This document shows, piece by piece, positions 1 to 8,770 of a DNA stretch of 64,000 nucleotides. The position numbers and the translations under genes were made by a program. The notes under the pieces were generated by a model. That model was given only the letters and a program-made list of their open reading frames with translations, did no database searches and was not told the origin of the DNA. The stretch covers positions 62,001-126,000 of the forward strand of contig NZ_CDCA01000025.1 in assembly GCF_000820185.1 (NCBI RefSeq), read 5' to 3'. Position 1 is the stretch's first letter. Each line of letters opens with the position of its first letter. Source of the stretch: Aeromonas tecta (GTDB taxonomy: Bacteria; Pseudomonadota; Gammaproteobacteria; Enterobacterales; Aeromonadaceae).

Positions 1-211
1 CCATCAGCGGATGGGGCTCGGCAGCCGCTTGCTGGAGACCGCCATGCAGGCCGCCCGGCGCCTGGGGCTGCGCACTCTCACCACGGAGGCGAGCACCTTC
101 AGCCTGGCGCTGTTTCTGCGCCACGGCTTCGAGCAGACCGGATTGGAAACTGTCGAACGCGGCGGGGTCAGTTTTATCCGCCATCGCCTGCACTGCCGCT
201 TGCCAAGCTAG
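1..211 (+). CDS. GNAT-family N-acetyltransferase, C-terminal part
   Basis: The reading frame is already open at the left edge and ends at a TAG at 209-211, so only the last ~69 residues are present. The visible start reads H-Q-R-M-G-L-G-S-R-L-L, which is the Q/R-x-x-G-x-G/A acetyl-CoA pyrophosphate-binding motif A of GNAT enzymes. It is followed by an amphipathic helix and the typical F-L-R-H-G-F-E segment, where family members carry the 'Y/F-x-x-x-G-F' motif. The enzyme would transfer an acetyl group from acetyl-CoA to an amine; the substrate cannot be told from this part. The methionine at position 11 lies inside motif A and is not the real start. Confidence 0.8.
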   Translation, partial: HQRMGLGSRLLETAMQAARRLGLRTLTTEASTFSLALFLRHGFEQTGLETVERGGVSFIRHRLHCRLPS

Positions 212-267
212 GGCCAGCCACTAAAATACCCCCCATTTCCGCATATCAATCAATGAAGGCAGCCAGC

Positions 268-603
268 ATGGTGGTAGAGAGCGAAGGCTATATCGCGCTG
301 ATAGAGTATCTGGTCGAGAGTCTTGGACTGTTTGAGAGCCAGCAGCAGGGCACGGGCAATCAGACCATCGAGGATCTGGTGAGCAGCCGGGTAGCCGACA
401 ACCTGATGGCTATCTGTGAGCAGAACCCGCAACTCGATCCCAAGGTGCGCTTCATGATCATGCAGGAAGCCGACGCCGTGGTGGCCGATCTGGAAGAGGT
501 GCTCTCCGCGGTCTGGCTACGGGCGCCGACCCCGGCCCAGCAAGCCTTCCTCGATGAATTTATCGATCTCATCAAGAACCTGTTCGACAGCGTCATCGGT
601 TAA
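268..603 (+). CDS. DUF3802-type small acidic protein
   Basis: A 111-residue, strongly acidic, mostly helical protein beginning M-V-V-E-S-E-G-Y-I-A-L-I-E-Y-L. From memory this resembles DUF3802 proteins of Vibrio and Aeromonas, which have no known function; no search was made. An upstream in-frame ATG at 253 exists. The ATG at 268 is preferred because GAAGG sits 8 bases in front of it, whereas the upstream one lacks a ribosome-binding site. No signal peptide, membrane segment or cysteine cluster is visible, so a cytosolic protein is expected. It stands alone between the GNAT gene and the convergent msrA. Confidence 0.65.
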   Translation: MVVESEGYIALIEYLVESLGLFESQQQGTGNQTIEDLVSSRVADNLMAICEQNPQLDPKVRFMIMQEADAVVADLEEVLSAVWLRAPTPAQQAFLDEFIDLIKNLFDSVIG

Positions 604-888
604 GCCGCCAGATATCAATCAGATAGGAAAGCGCCGCGCGCTACAGACGCTTTCCCTGCCGCACCTGCTCTGCCAGATCGTCACCCATGAAAAGGGCCGC
701 CTCATGGGCAGCCCTGCTTGCTATCATTTTCAATTCATCGCGCTTTTCTAAGTTGAATGAATATCGAGGCAAGAAAATGTGTCTGGTCTAAGCTGCCATC
801 CGTGGTAGCTACCCTACTTTAGTCAGCTTAAGTCCAATTAAGTTCCCGACCATGACATAAATTTTCAAGATTCTTTTCAATTTGATGA
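604..888. other. Intergenic region between the DUF3802 gene and msrA
   Basis: No convincing gene. Just after the stop codon an 8-bp stem (GGAAAGCG/CGCTTTCC, about 627-655) could fold in the 3' end of the upstream transcript but lacks a T-run. The remainder is relatively AT-rich and ends in the bidirectional terminator at 889-915. Confidence 0.5.
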
Positions 889-915
889 AAAGAGCGTCAT
901 TCAACGCTCTTTTTT
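889..915. terminator. Bidirectional intrinsic terminator (DUF3802 gene / msrA)
   Basis: Stem AGAGCGT (891-897) and ACGCTCT (904-910), loop CATTCA. It is followed by six T on the plus strand and by CTTTTC on the minus strand. It lies 8 bp beyond the msrA stop codon and can serve both convergent genes. Confidence 0.8.
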
Positions 916-922
916 GTCACAT

Positions 923-1555
923 TCAGCGATTCAGGGAGGGCGGCAGACAGACCCCGATCCCGCCCAGTCCGCAATAGCCTTCCGGGTTCTTCTTCAGATA
1001 TTGCTGGTGATAATCCTCGGCGTAATAGAAAGGCGCCAGCGGCAGGATCCGGGTGGTGATGGCGCGCACGTCGCCGCTTGCCATCATGGCCTGCTGGAAG
1101 GCGGCCTGGCTCTGCTGGGCGATGGCTTCCTGACTGTCGTCATCAAAGAAGATCACCGAGCGGTACTGGGTACCCACGTCGCCGCCCTGGCGCATGCCCT
1201 GAGCCGGATCGTGCTGCTCCCAGAACAGCTTGAGCAAGTCGCCGTAGCTGATCACCTTGGGATCGAACACCACCTGCACCGTCTCCGCATGACCGGTCAG
1301 CCCGCTGCATACCTCCTTGTAAGTGGGGTTGGGAGTCAGCCCCCCCTGATAACCGGCGGCGGTGGAGTAGACGCCCGGCACCTGCCAGAACAGACGCTCC
1401 ACACCCCAGAAGCAGCCCATGCCAAACCAGGCTGATTCCATCCCCTCGGGCCAGGGGCCCTGGGTCGGATGACCATTGACCGCATGCTGCTGGCCGATCA
1501 CCAGTGCCTCCCGCCGACCCGGCAGCGCCTCTGCCGGTGAAATAATCTGCTCCAT
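923..1555 (-). CDS. msrA: Peptide-methionine (S)-S-oxide reductase MsrA
   Basis: This 210-residue enzyme repairs methionine-S-sulfoxide in oxidised proteins, using thioredoxin as reductant. The catalytic G-C-F-W-G motif is at residues 47-51 (Cys48). The C-terminal [11 protein letters not shown] stretch supplies the resolving cysteines at 195 and 203, with the same spacing as E. coli Cys51/198/206. The N-terminal extension of ~40 residues is typical of the enteric-type MsrA. No signal peptide is seen, so the protein is cytosolic. It is transcribed divergently from argA and ends in the shared hairpin at 889-915. Confidence 0.95.
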   Translation of the reverse strand: MEQIISPAEALPGRREALVIGQQHAVNGHPTQGPWPEGMESAWFGMGCFWGVERLFWQVPGVYSTAAGYQGGLTPNPTYKEVCSGLTGHAETVQVVFDPKVISYGDLLKLFWEQHDPAQGMRQGGDVGTQYRSVIFFDDDSQEAIAQQSQAAFQQAMMASGDVRAITTRILPLAPFYYAEDYHQQYLKKNPEGYCGLGGIGVCLPPSLNR

Positions 1556-1710
1556 ATGGCCTGTCCCTGTATAAAACGCGCGGATCGCCGCGACTGACGA
1601 AAAGGAATATCGAAGATAACAGTTTATGGGTCGGGATCAACTTCGCCGCGGCAGCCTGGGGCGATCCCAGTGGCCCCTCGCCTGCAACAAATGACAAAAG
1701 AAAACCGCAA

Positions 1711-1753
1711 AATCAATACTTAGTCTTGATTTGTGAATTTATTTTCATATATT
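1711..1753 (+). promoter_or_regulatory. argA promoter with overlapping tandem ArgR boxes
   Basis: A -35 TTGATT (1726-1731), 16-bp spacer and -10 TATATT (1748-1753) can be read. Box 2 (1732-1749) contains TGAAT-TTAT-TTTCA, matching 9 of 10 core positions of the ARG box. Box 1 (1711-1728) is weaker (7 of 10) but lies exactly 3 bp upstream, the usual tandem spacing. The strong box sits between -35 and -10, as expected for arginine-dependent repression by ArgR. Confidence 0.7.
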
Positions 1754-1789
1754 GAGCGAATTGCTGTTTTTTTATGGAAGAAGCCTCAA

Positions 1790-3118
1790 GTGCGTGAACG
1801 CGAACCCAGCCTGGTCTATGCCTTTCGGCAATCAACCCCCTATGTCAACGTGCATCGGGGCGCCACCTTCGTACTGATGATGGGCGGGGAAGCCATTTGC
1901 CACCCCAATTTTGCCAACATCGTCAGTGACATCGCCCTGCTGCAGACGCTGGGTATTCGCCTGGTATTGGTGTTCGGCTCCCGCCCGCAAAATGACGAGG
2001 CGCTGGCCCGGGCCGGCATAGAGGCGCAGTACCACAGACGCATCAGGGTCACCGACGACGCCAGCTTCGACATCATCAAGCAGGTGTGCGGTGGCTTGCA
2101 GTACGACATCACCGCCCAGCTCTCCATGGGACTGGCCAACACCCCCATGCAGGGCGCCCGCATCAGCGTGGTGAGCGGCAACTTCGTCACCGCCCAGCCG
2201 CTCGGAGTGGACGATGGCATCGACTTTTGCCACAGCGGCCGGGTGCGCCGCATCGACGTGGAAGGGATCGGCCGCCAGCTGGATCAACATGGGCTGGTGC
2301 TCATCTCCCCCATCGGCTGTTCGGTCACCGGCGAAAGCTTCAACCTGAGCTCGGAAGAGGTGGCGCGGCGGGTGGCGGTGGATCTCAACGCCGACAAGCT
2401 CATCTGTTTCAGCAGCACCCAGGGGGTGATGGACCGCCACGGCGAAGCCATCTCCGAGCTCTTCCCCGAGCAGGCCGAAGAACTGCTGATTGAACTCGAG
2501 CAGGCCGGTGAGGAGATGTCCGGCACCGCCCGCTACCTGCGCGCGGCCATCGCATCCTGCCGTGGCGGCGTGCCCCGCTCCCACCTGGTGAGCTATCAGG
2601 ACGACGGTGCCATGCTGCAGGAGCTGTTCAGCCGTGATGGCCTCGGCACCCAGATAGTGCGGGAAAGCGCCGAGCGCGCCCGCGCCGCCGCCATCGAGGA
2701 CATCGGCGGCATCCTGGATCTGATCCGCCCGCTCGAGGAAGAAGGCATTCTGGTGCGCCGCTCTCGCGAGCAGCTGGAGATGGAGATCGACAAATTCACC
2801 ATCATAGAGCGCGACGGCCTCATCATCGGCTGCGCCGCCCTCTACTGCTTCATGGAAGAGGCGATGGCCGAGATGGCCTGCGTCGCCATTCACCCCGAGT
2901 ATCGCAACTCCAACCGGGGCGATCAGCTGGTGGCCAAGGTGGCCGAGCGGGCCAAACGGCTCGGTATCGCCCGCCTGTTCGTGCTCACCACCCGCTCCAT
3001 TCACTGGTTCCGGGAGCGGGGCTTCGAGCCGCTGGAGGTGGAAGACTTGCCGGTAGAGCGCCAGCGTCTCTACAACTGGCAGCGCCGCTCCAAGGTATTG
3101 TCCAAGACTATTTCGTAA
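1790..3118 (+). CDS. argA: Amino-acid N-acetyltransferase (N-acetylglutamate synthase) ArgA
   Basis: ArgA makes N-acetylglutamate from glutamate and acetyl-CoA, the first step of arginine synthesis. The N-terminal ~290 residues form the amino-acid-kinase-like domain that binds feedback arginine. The C-terminal ~140 residues form the GNAT catalytic domain ([26 protein letters not shown]). The frame extends up to a GTG at 1733, but that codon lies inside the -10/operator region. The GTG at 1790 is preferred: GGAAG precedes it at good distance, and the product (442 aa, [13 protein letters not shown]) then matches the E. coli protein (443 aa) end to end. Confidence 0.93.
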   Translation: MREREPSLVYAFRQSTPYVNVHRGATFVLMMGGEAICHPNFANIVSDIALLQTLGIRLVLVFGSRPQNDEALARAGIEAQYHRRIRVTDDASFDIIKQVCGGLQYDITAQLSMGLANTPMQGARISVVSGNFVTAQPLGVDDGIDFCHSGRVRRIDVEGIGRQLDQHGLVLISPIGCSVTGESFNLSSEEVARRVAVDLNADKLICFSSTQGVMDRHGEAISELFPEQAEELLIELEQAGEEMSGTARYLRAAIASCRGGVPRSHLVSYQDDGAMLQELFSRDGLGTQIVRESAERARAAAIEDIGGILDLIRPLEEEGILVRRSREQLEMEIDKFTIIERDGLIIGCAALYCFMEEAMAEMACVAIHPEYRNSNRGDQLVAKVAERAKRLGIARLFVLTTRSIHWFRERGFEPLEVEDLPVERQRLYNWQRRSKVLSKTIS

Positions 3119-3197
3119 CTGTTTGTACGAGACCTTAACGTAACCAATTGATCTTGTGCTGGGTTATTGCCAATTCTTAACTTTTTTACAAACTCGA

Positions 3198-3227
3198 TTG
3201 ACAGTGCAATCCAGTGCGGGGTATTTC
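3198..3227 (+). promoter_or_regulatory. Probable lysC promoter
   Basis: A perfect -35 TTGACA at 3198-3203 is followed after 17-18 bp by GTATTT/TATTTC (3221-3227). Transcription would begin just before the small hairpin GCCACC/GGTGGC (3237-3254) and the lysine aptamer, which is the expected arrangement for a riboswitch leader. Confidence 0.55.
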
Positions 3228-3255
3228 TACATGCACGCCACCTTCCGAGGTGGCA

Positions 3256-3469
3256 CCAGAAGAGGAGCGCTGCCCAGGCAGCCCAAGGGAGGACACCAGC
3301 GTCCGGTGAACTTGGGTCAGGGGGAGCAGCGCCGAGACGAGGCAGGTGACTGGACACCGCTGCGTCGGCTACGTGGGCTGAATCCCCCGGGCTGTCATCG
3401 GTCGTGTACATCCCACAGGCATCCCGCTGGATCCTTGTGGGATGGGCACCGCGGATGGAGTGCTTCTGG
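3256..3469 (+). promoter_or_regulatory. Lysine riboswitch (L-box) controlling lysC
   Basis: P1 is formed by CCAGAAG (3256-3262) and CTTCTGG (3463-3469). Conserved L-box landmarks follow in the right order: AGAGGAGCGCTGCCC near 3261, a GGGTCAGGGGGAGCAGCGCCGA segment near 3315-3340, GGCTGAATCCCCCGGGCTGTCA near 3375-3398, and GGATGGAGTGCTTCTGG at the 3' side. The same elements occur in the E. coli lysC leader. Lysine binding is expected to lower LysC synthesis. No clear intrinsic terminator follows, so control of translation start is the likelier output (inference). Confidence 0.92.
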
Positions 3470-3559
3470 CCGGGATCCTTCGCTATTCCTGCCATTTTTC
3501 GCCTCCTCCTCTCTTTTGCCTGATGAAACCGGATTTTCACCTTGAGACAGGAGTATGTA

Positions 3560-4912
3560 ATGAGCCCGATCAACGTCGCCAAGTTTGGCGGAACCAGTGT
3601 CGCCGATGCCGCGGCCATGAACCATTGTGCCGACGTGGTGCTGGCCAATCCGGCGACGCGGGTGGTGGTACTGAGCGCCAGCGCCGGTGTCACCAACCTG
3701 CTGGTGGCGCTGGCTCAGGGTGAGCTCGACGAGGCGGGGCAAGATGCCCAGCTGGCCAAGTTGACCGGCATCCAGCAAGCCATCCTGAGCGCGCTCGGGG
3801 ATCCCAGCGAAGTGAACGCTCTCATTCACGCCCAGCTCGGCGAGATCCGCACCATGGCCCGTCAGGCCAGCCAGCACACCGATGCGGAGCTGGCGGACCG
3901 GCTCATCGCCTGCGGCGAGCTGATGTCCACCCGTCTCTTTACCGAACTCTTGTGCCAGCGCGGCGTCAAGGCCCAGTGGCAGGATGTGCGCCAGCTGATG
4001 CGCACCGACAGCCGCTTTGGCAAGGCCAGCGTGGATCTTGCCGCGACCCGCACCCTCTGCCAGGCCAGCCTGGGCCCGGTGATTGGTGACAGCCTCGTCA
4101 TCACCCAGGGCTTCATCGGCGCCGATGCCGATGGCCGCACCACCACCCTGGGTCGCGGTGGCTCCGACTACAGCGCGGCGCTGCTGGCCGAGGCGCTGGA
4201 TGCGGGCAGCATCGAGATCTGGACCGACGTGCCCGGCATCTACACCACGGATCCGCGCCTGGTCACCCGCGCCCGCCCCATCCCCGAGATAAGCTTCGTG
4301 GAGGCGGCCGAGATGGCCACCTTCGGCGCCAAGGTGCTGCACCCGGCGACCCTGCAACCGGCCCTGCGCCAGGATATCCCGGTGTTCGTCGGCTCCGCCA
4401 AGGACCCGGCCGCCGGTGGCACCTGGATCCGCGCCAGCACCAGCACCAACCCGCTGTTCCGGGCCGTGGCCCTGCGCCGCCAGCAGGTGCTGGTCACCCT
4501 GCACAGCCTCAACATGTTCCATGCCTACGGCTTCTTGGCCGAGGTGTTCGGCATCCTGGCCCGCCACCGCATCTCGGTGGATCTCATCACCACCTCGGAG
4601 GTGAGCGTCTCGCTGACCCTGGATCACACCGGCAGCCAGAGCAATGGTGAGCCCATCCTCAGCGACAAGGTGCTGGCCGAGCTCGGTCAGCTGTGCAAGG
4701 TGGAGGTCGAAACCGGCTTCGCACTGGTGGCCCTCATCGGCAACCACATGAGTGAGGCGGTCGGGGTCGGTAGCCAAGTGTTTGATGCTATTCGCGAGCA
4801 CAATATTCGCATGATCTGCTACGGCGCCAGCGCCCACAACCTCTGCTTCCTGGTCAAGGAGAGCGAGGCGGGCCACATCGTCAACCGTCTGCATCAGGAG
4901 CTGCTCGACTGA
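3560..4912 (+). CDS. lysC: Lysine-sensitive aspartokinase III
   Basis: This 450-residue enzyme phosphorylates aspartate, the entry step to lysine, threonine, methionine and diaminopimelate. The N-terminal kinase domain starts with V-A-K-F-G-G-T-S and contains G-R-G-G-S-D-Y-S-A, while the C-terminal ~150 residues form the tandem ACT regulatory domains. Length and monofunctional layout fit the E. coli LysC type and not a ThrA/MetL fusion. The frame opens at a TTG at 3542. The ATG at 3560 is chosen because CAGGAG lies 6-8 bases upstream and the product then begins M-S-P-I-N-V-A-K-F-G-G-T-S. The lysine riboswitch in front confirms lysine control. Confidence 0.95.
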   Translation: MSPINVAKFGGTSVADAAAMNHCADVVLANPATRVVVLSASAGVTNLLVALAQGELDEAGQDAQLAKLTGIQQAILSALGDPSEVNALIHAQLGEIRTMARQASQHTDAELADRLIACGELMSTRLFTELLCQRGVKAQWQDVRQLMRTDSRFGKASVDLAATRTLCQASLGPVIGDSLVITQGFIGADADGRTTTLGRGGSDYSAALLAEALDAGSIEIWTDVPGIYTTDPRLVTRARPIPEISFVEAAEMATFGAKVLHPATLQPALRQDIPVFVGSAKDPAAGGTWIRASTSTNPLFRAVALRRQQVLVTLHSLNMFHAYGFLAEVFGILARHRISVDLITTSEVSVSLTLDHTGSQSNGEPILSDKVLAELGQLCKVEVETGFALVALIGNHMSEAVGVGSQVFDAIREHNIRMICYGASAHNLCFLVKESEAGHIVNRLHQELLD

Positions 4913-4940
4913 GCCACGCCATCTGAATTCTCGACATAAA

Positions 4941-4968
4941 AAAGCGGGGCCAAGGCCCCGCTTTTTTT
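4941..4968 (+). terminator. lysC intrinsic terminator
   Basis: GC-rich stem AAGCGGGGCC/GGCCCCGCTT with a short loop followed by seven T, 30 bp after the lysC stop. Confidence 0.9.
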
Positions 4969-4997
4969 GACTCCGAATTTGACTCCGAAAGCCCCGG

Positions 4998-6110
4998 CTA
5001 GACGGTGGCGTGGCCCGCCCCCGAGGCCACAGAGACAGATGGCGGCAACAGGTTGGCCTGGATCTGCTCACGCAGTCCGGCCAGCTTTTGCAAGAGCCCG
5101 GCCTGGCCGAGCGCGGCCTCCTCTGGCCCCAGACTATCGGCCAGCGCCGGGAAGTGGTCGCTCACCGCCCGTTCAAGCCAATCGAGGCGGCGCAGGGTGA
5201 GCGGGCCGCAGCTCTTGCCGCTGAGATCGTCCTGGATATCGAGCCGATGGCTGCGATACATGTCGCGCCACCAACTGGCGGCGAGTGCCTCGTCGCTTGC
5301 CAAGGCCAACCGCCACTGCGCTTGCAGCCCTTGCAAGCGCGTCAGCACAGGCTCGCTGGCCCCCTCGCGCGTCAGGTAACGCAGCTCCTCGCTGGCCCAG
5401 CCGAGGCAAAGCTCGCGCCAATGTCGAAACAGCGGCAAGGGATCTGCCTCATCCAGCCAGAGCCCTGACAGGGTGCGGGTTTCCAGCCGCTCGGGTACGT
5501 GGAACTCAGGATCGGACAGGCCGTTTGAGTTGAATTCGTGGCGCGGATCGAAGGGCCACATGTAGCCGAAATCGAACACCGAGATCTGTTGGCCATCGTC
5601 GAGCAGGTTGCCTGGGCTCGGATCCCAGTCAAACCAGCCCCAATGAGCCAGCTCCGCCTCGACCGCCAGCATCTGTGCCAGGTTGCGTTGGTTCAACTGG
5701 CTGACCGGGGCGCCGCGCAGCCAAGGGGAGACCATGACCCCGGCCCGGGCAGAGCCGAAACAGGTGCAGACCACATGGGCGAGGATGGTGGGATGCAGCT
5801 CGCGCAGGGCCTCGATTTCACGGCGCCGCTCCAACTCGGTGAGAAAGGCGGTCTTGCCGTCGGCATTGGCCACCAGCGAGTCGTGTCTGCGCCGTTTCAA
5901 ACACCAGTGATGCCCCTCCAGCTTGAGATGGAACACCTCGGCGGTGAGCCCGTGGCGATAGACCTTCAGCACTGCTGGATGTGCCTCGGTCAATTTCACC
6001 AGCTGAGTCAGTGGCAGGGGACAGTCCCGCTCACGCCCGATTTTGATCTCCTCTTTACTCTCCAGCATCTGGAGCAATCTTGCCTGACGTGCCGCAACCT
6101 TGGGATTCAT
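4998..6110 (-). CDS. Kinase-fold protein of unknown substrate
   Basis: A 370-residue protein with the outline of the protein-kinase/aminoglycoside-phosphotransferase fold. An N-lobe has a candidate ATP-binding lysine in W-C-L-K-R-R-R. The C-lobe catalytic loop reads G-W-F-D-W-D-P-S-P-G-N-L-L (Asp and Asn placed as in H-x-D-x-x-x-x-N) and is followed by V-F-D-F-G-Y, equivalent to the metal-binding DFG. Such proteins include LPS-core sugar kinases, but no specific match is recognised. The start at 6110 is chosen over the upstream ATG at 6179 because GGAGG precedes it by 7 bases. It is divergent from the next gene, an envelope phosphotransferase-like protein, which hints at a surface-polymer role (inference). 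Confidence 0.7.
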   Translation of the reverse strand: MNPKVAARQARLLQMLESKEEIKIGRERDCPLPLTQLVKLTEAHPAVLKVYRHGLTAEVFHLKLEGHHWCLKRRRHDSLVANADGKTAFLTELERRREIEALRELHPTILAHVVCTCFGSARAGVMVSPWLRGAPVSQLNQRNLAQMLAVEAELAHWGWFDWDPSPGNLLDDGQQISVFDFGYMWPFDPRHEFNSNGLSDPEFHVPERLETRTLSGLWLDEADPLPLFRHWRELCLGWASEELRYLTREGASEPVLTRLQGLQAQWRLALASDEALAASWWRDMYRSHRLDIQDDLSGKSCGPLTLRRLDWLERAVSDHFPALADSLGPEEAALGQAGLLQKLAGLREQIQANLLPPSVSVASGAGHATV

Positions 6111-6367
6111 ACATGTACCTCCAGCCGTTATTGAGAGACTAAGCAGCAAGCCGGAAGCAGACCAGCAGCAAAGTGCCATGATGCCGTTTTCATCACAGAA
6201 TCAATCCACTCACCGGATCGGGATCACAATTTGCAAGTCACGGCAGTCACACAATATTCATCTTGCCGTCATTAAATTGACTTGAAGGAACAAGCCCAGC
6301 ACCATCGGGTCAAAATAGATGCAGTCGCGCTGCCGCGACCCCACCCCGCTCCAAGGATGAGCCCAAT

Positions 6368-8641
6368 ATGAATGCCCCCGTTTGTGGCCGCAGCTCCCCC
6401 CCTTCCCGGCTGGCCAATCTGCTGTTTGGTCTGCTGGCCATGCTGTTGCTGTTGACGCTGATCCTGCCGCTCATCAATCCCGGTAGCTGGCTCGGGCGTG
6501 CCCAGCCGTTGATCCTGGGGCCCGCCGATCAGCCGCTGGCCACCCTCAGCCGTCACTCCTTGCTCTACAAGAGCGACAGCCGTGGTCTCTATCTGGTGGT
6601 CCACAGTCAGTGGCAGTTGCTCAAGCCGTTGCAGGAGGGGGACAAGGTGCGGGTCGAGCTGCTCAACGACAAGGGGGAGCGCATCGATCAGCTGAGCCAG
6701 GCGGTGGAGAAGCGGCAGAAATGCCGCAAGGAGCGCTGCAGCCTGGATCTCAACAGCACCCTGCGGGCACCGGATGATGCGCTGGACAGCCGCTACCAGC
6801 TGCGCATCGGCCTGCTGCTCAAAGACAGGCCGGAGAGCGCGGAGTACAGCCAGATCCTGCAGACCCTGCCCGAGCGCGGCTTCAACCTCGGCTATCTGAT
6901 GACCAGCCTGCTGCTGGTGCTGCTGGCCAGCGCGCTGGTGCTGCGGGCCCTGCTGCCACGGCTGCGCCAGAGTTACGGTGCCCGGGTGCTTGGCAGCCTG
7001 CTGCTCGGCAACCTCACCTTCGTGCTGCTGCACGGCTTCGTGGTGTTCAAACTCGGGGAGTTTCTGCTCTGGTCAGGGTTTCGGCCAGAGCACTACTACC
7101 TGGCCTGGGGCAGCATGGTGCTGGGCTGGAGTCTGTGCGCCCTGGCGGGCTTCAACCTCTACATGGGGCTGGTGTTCACGGCGCTGTCCGGCATCGGTCT
7201 GCTCGCCAACTTCATGAAGATCGCCATCTATGGGGTGCCGCTTGGCGGTGACGATCTTGGCAACCTGCTGGCGCTGGTGCACATACTGCTCGATCAACAC
7301 CCGGTGTTGCCGGTGCTCGGCGTCCTGTTACTGTTGTTTGTGTGCTGGCGCTTCGCGCTGTCGCGTTGGGTACTGCGCACCATCGCCGCCACCGCGGCCT
7401 TCTTCGCACTCTGCGTGTTCGCCACCCAGACCGGCAACAAGCTGCTGGGAGCCAACGTGCGCTACGTGGACAGGGCGGTCAATTACCACCGCGACATCAT
7501 CCGCGCCGGCCCCGGTCTCTATCTGTTCAACCTGGTGGACGAGATGCTGCAAAGCGGCAGCATCTTCCGCTACCCCTTGCAGATCAACGAACGCACCCCT
7601 GAACTTGGCCACCGGGAGTCCGTCCCGCCCGCCGTTGCCCAATCGACCCGCTTCGATCTGGTGATCGTGCTGCAATACGAGTCGCTCTGGCTCGACTGGC
7701 AAGGCAAAATTTGCGCCCCCGCCCCCACCCTGAGTCTGCCCGTCGGGGTGCAGCAGTGGCAGAAAACCATTCACTCTCCCACCACCGGCGGCATGACGGT
7801 GCTGGCGGAGTTCGAGATGAACACCGGCCTGCCGGTGGGGCTGCTCAAGCAGGGGGTGGTGCCCTACTACTACCTCTCCGAGCAGGTGCCTGGGCTGGCG
7901 CAGAGCGCCAAACAGAGCGGCTATCACACCCTATTCGCCCATCCCTATGTGGAAAAATTCTGGGGCCGCGCCAAGGCGATACCGGCGCTGGGCTACGAGG
8001 AGCGCTGGTTCGACACCCGCTTCACCAGCCTCGAACATAAAGGACTCTACATCTCCGACGATGCACTGATCGATCATCTACTCAAGCGCAGCGAGCAGGA
8101 TGCCCAGCCGCTCTTTGCCTACGCGGTCACCATGCAGGGCCACGGCCCCTTCGATGGCGATCGCTACCAGGCCCAGCAACTCGACAAGGCCTGCCCGGAT
8201 CAGAGCGCCGCCGACAAGCAGCTGCTCAACACCTACTACACCGGGGTGGTGGATGCCATGGCCTCCCTCGAGCGGCTGCTCAAGACCCTGGATCGCACCG
8301 ATAAGCGCTATCTGGTGGTGGCCTTTGGCGATCATCAGCCGTTCTTGATGTCGGCGGGCAAGGGCATTCACGGTGCCAAACCGCCCCGGGATGCGCCTTA
8401 CCAAATCCCTATGATGGCCTTCACCCGCGACGATGGCGCCCTCTCACTCGAGCGCCAGTTTGCGCCGGTGCGCCAGCTCTATCAGATGGGTCAGGCCACC
8501 CGCCAGCTGCTGGCCGGGGATCTCACCCCGATCCCGGAGGTGGCCCTGCTCCACCCGGTGCTGGGGGAGGAAAAAGGCTTCGATCCCTCGCCGCTGGTGC
8601 CGCAGATCCGCGCCAGTTTCCGCGCCGATGCTCTGCCCTGA
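6368..8641 (+). CDS. LTA synthase/phosphoglycerol transferase-like inner-membrane sulfatase-fold enzyme
   Basis: A 757-residue protein with an N-terminal membrane segment (about 18-35), a ~130-residue extracytoplasmic insert, a block of further hydrophobic segments (about 178-365), and a C-terminal alkaline-phosphatase/sulfatase domain. Candidate metal and catalytic sites are V-I-V-L-Q-Y-E-S-L-W, the threonine region S-P-T-T-G-G-M-T-V-L-A-E-F-E, T-M-Q-G-H-G-P-F and A-F-G-D-H-Q-P-F, laid out as in LtaS and OpgB. These enzymes move phosphoglycerol or phosphoethanolamine onto glycans or lipids outside the membrane. The ~130-residue insert after the first TM segment is unlike LtaS. Acceptor and donor are unknown. 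Confidence 0.8.
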   Translation: MNAPVCGRSSPPSRLANLLFGLLAMLLLLTLILPLINPGSWLGRAQPLILGPADQPLATLSRHSLLYKSDSRGLYLVVHSQWQLLKPLQEGDKVRVELLNDKGERIDQLSQAVEKRQKCRKERCSLDLNSTLRAPDDALDSRYQLRIGLLLKDRPESAEYSQILQTLPERGFNLGYLMTSLLLVLLASALVLRALLPRLRQSYGARVLGSLLLGNLTFVLLHGFVVFKLGEFLLWSGFRPEHYYLAWGSMVLGWSLCALAGFNLYMGLVFTALSGIGLLANFMKIAIYGVPLGGDDLGNLLALVHILLDQHPVLPVLGVLLLLFVCWRFALSRWVLRTIAATAAFFALCVFATQTGNKLLGANVRYVDRAVNYHRDIIRAGPGLYLFNLVDEMLQSGSIFRYPLQINERTPELGHRESVPPAVAQSTRFDLVIVLQYESLWLDWQGKICAPAPTLSLPVGVQQWQKTIHSPTTGGMTVLAEFEMNTGLPVGLLKQGVVPYYYLSEQVPGLAQSAKQSGYHTLFAHPYVEKFWGRAKAIPALGYEERWFDTRFTSLEHKGLYISDDALIDHLLKRSEQDAQPLFAYAVTMQGHGPFDGDRYQAQQLDKACPDQSAADKQLLNTYYTGVVDAMASLERLLKTLDRTDKRYLVVAFGDHQPFLMSAGKGIHGAKPPRDAPYQIPMMAFTRDDGALSLERQFAPVRQLYQMGQATRQLLAGDLTPIPEVALLHPVLGEEKGFDPSPLVPQIRASFRADALP

Positions 8642-8684
8642 TGTCAACGGAGCAAACAACGATGACAAGACCGCAGATCCTTGC

Positions 8685-8723
8685 CATTGGCTTCAGGGCC
8701 AATGTGCGGCCCTGAAGCCAATG
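8685..8723. repeat. Perfect 16-bp inverted repeat in the 3' region of the LTA-synthase-like gene
   Basis: CATTGGCTTCAGGGCC (8685-8700) and its exact complement (8708-8723) enclose a 7-nt loop. There is no T-run after it. The true terminator lies 48 bp further on, so this may be an mRNA-stabilising 3' hairpin or a repeat-family element. Confidence 0.7.
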
Positions 8724-8770
8724 AAACCATGACAGTGACGAGAGAGGCCCATTTCTCTCGCCATCACCTG

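Noticed and set aside
914-1435. Long plus-strand open frame opposite msrA
   Set aside because: It is the complement of the msrA coding frame; msrA has all catalytic motifs, and the opposite frame shows none.
1832-3004. 390-codon minus-strand frame over argA
   Set aside because: Shadow of argA; no ribosome site and no family motifs.
3395-5071. 558-codon minus-strand frame over lysC
   Set aside because: A high-GC shadow of lysC. The composition (Gly/Ala/His/Gln-rich) is typical of such shadows, and the frame runs through the lysine riboswitch.
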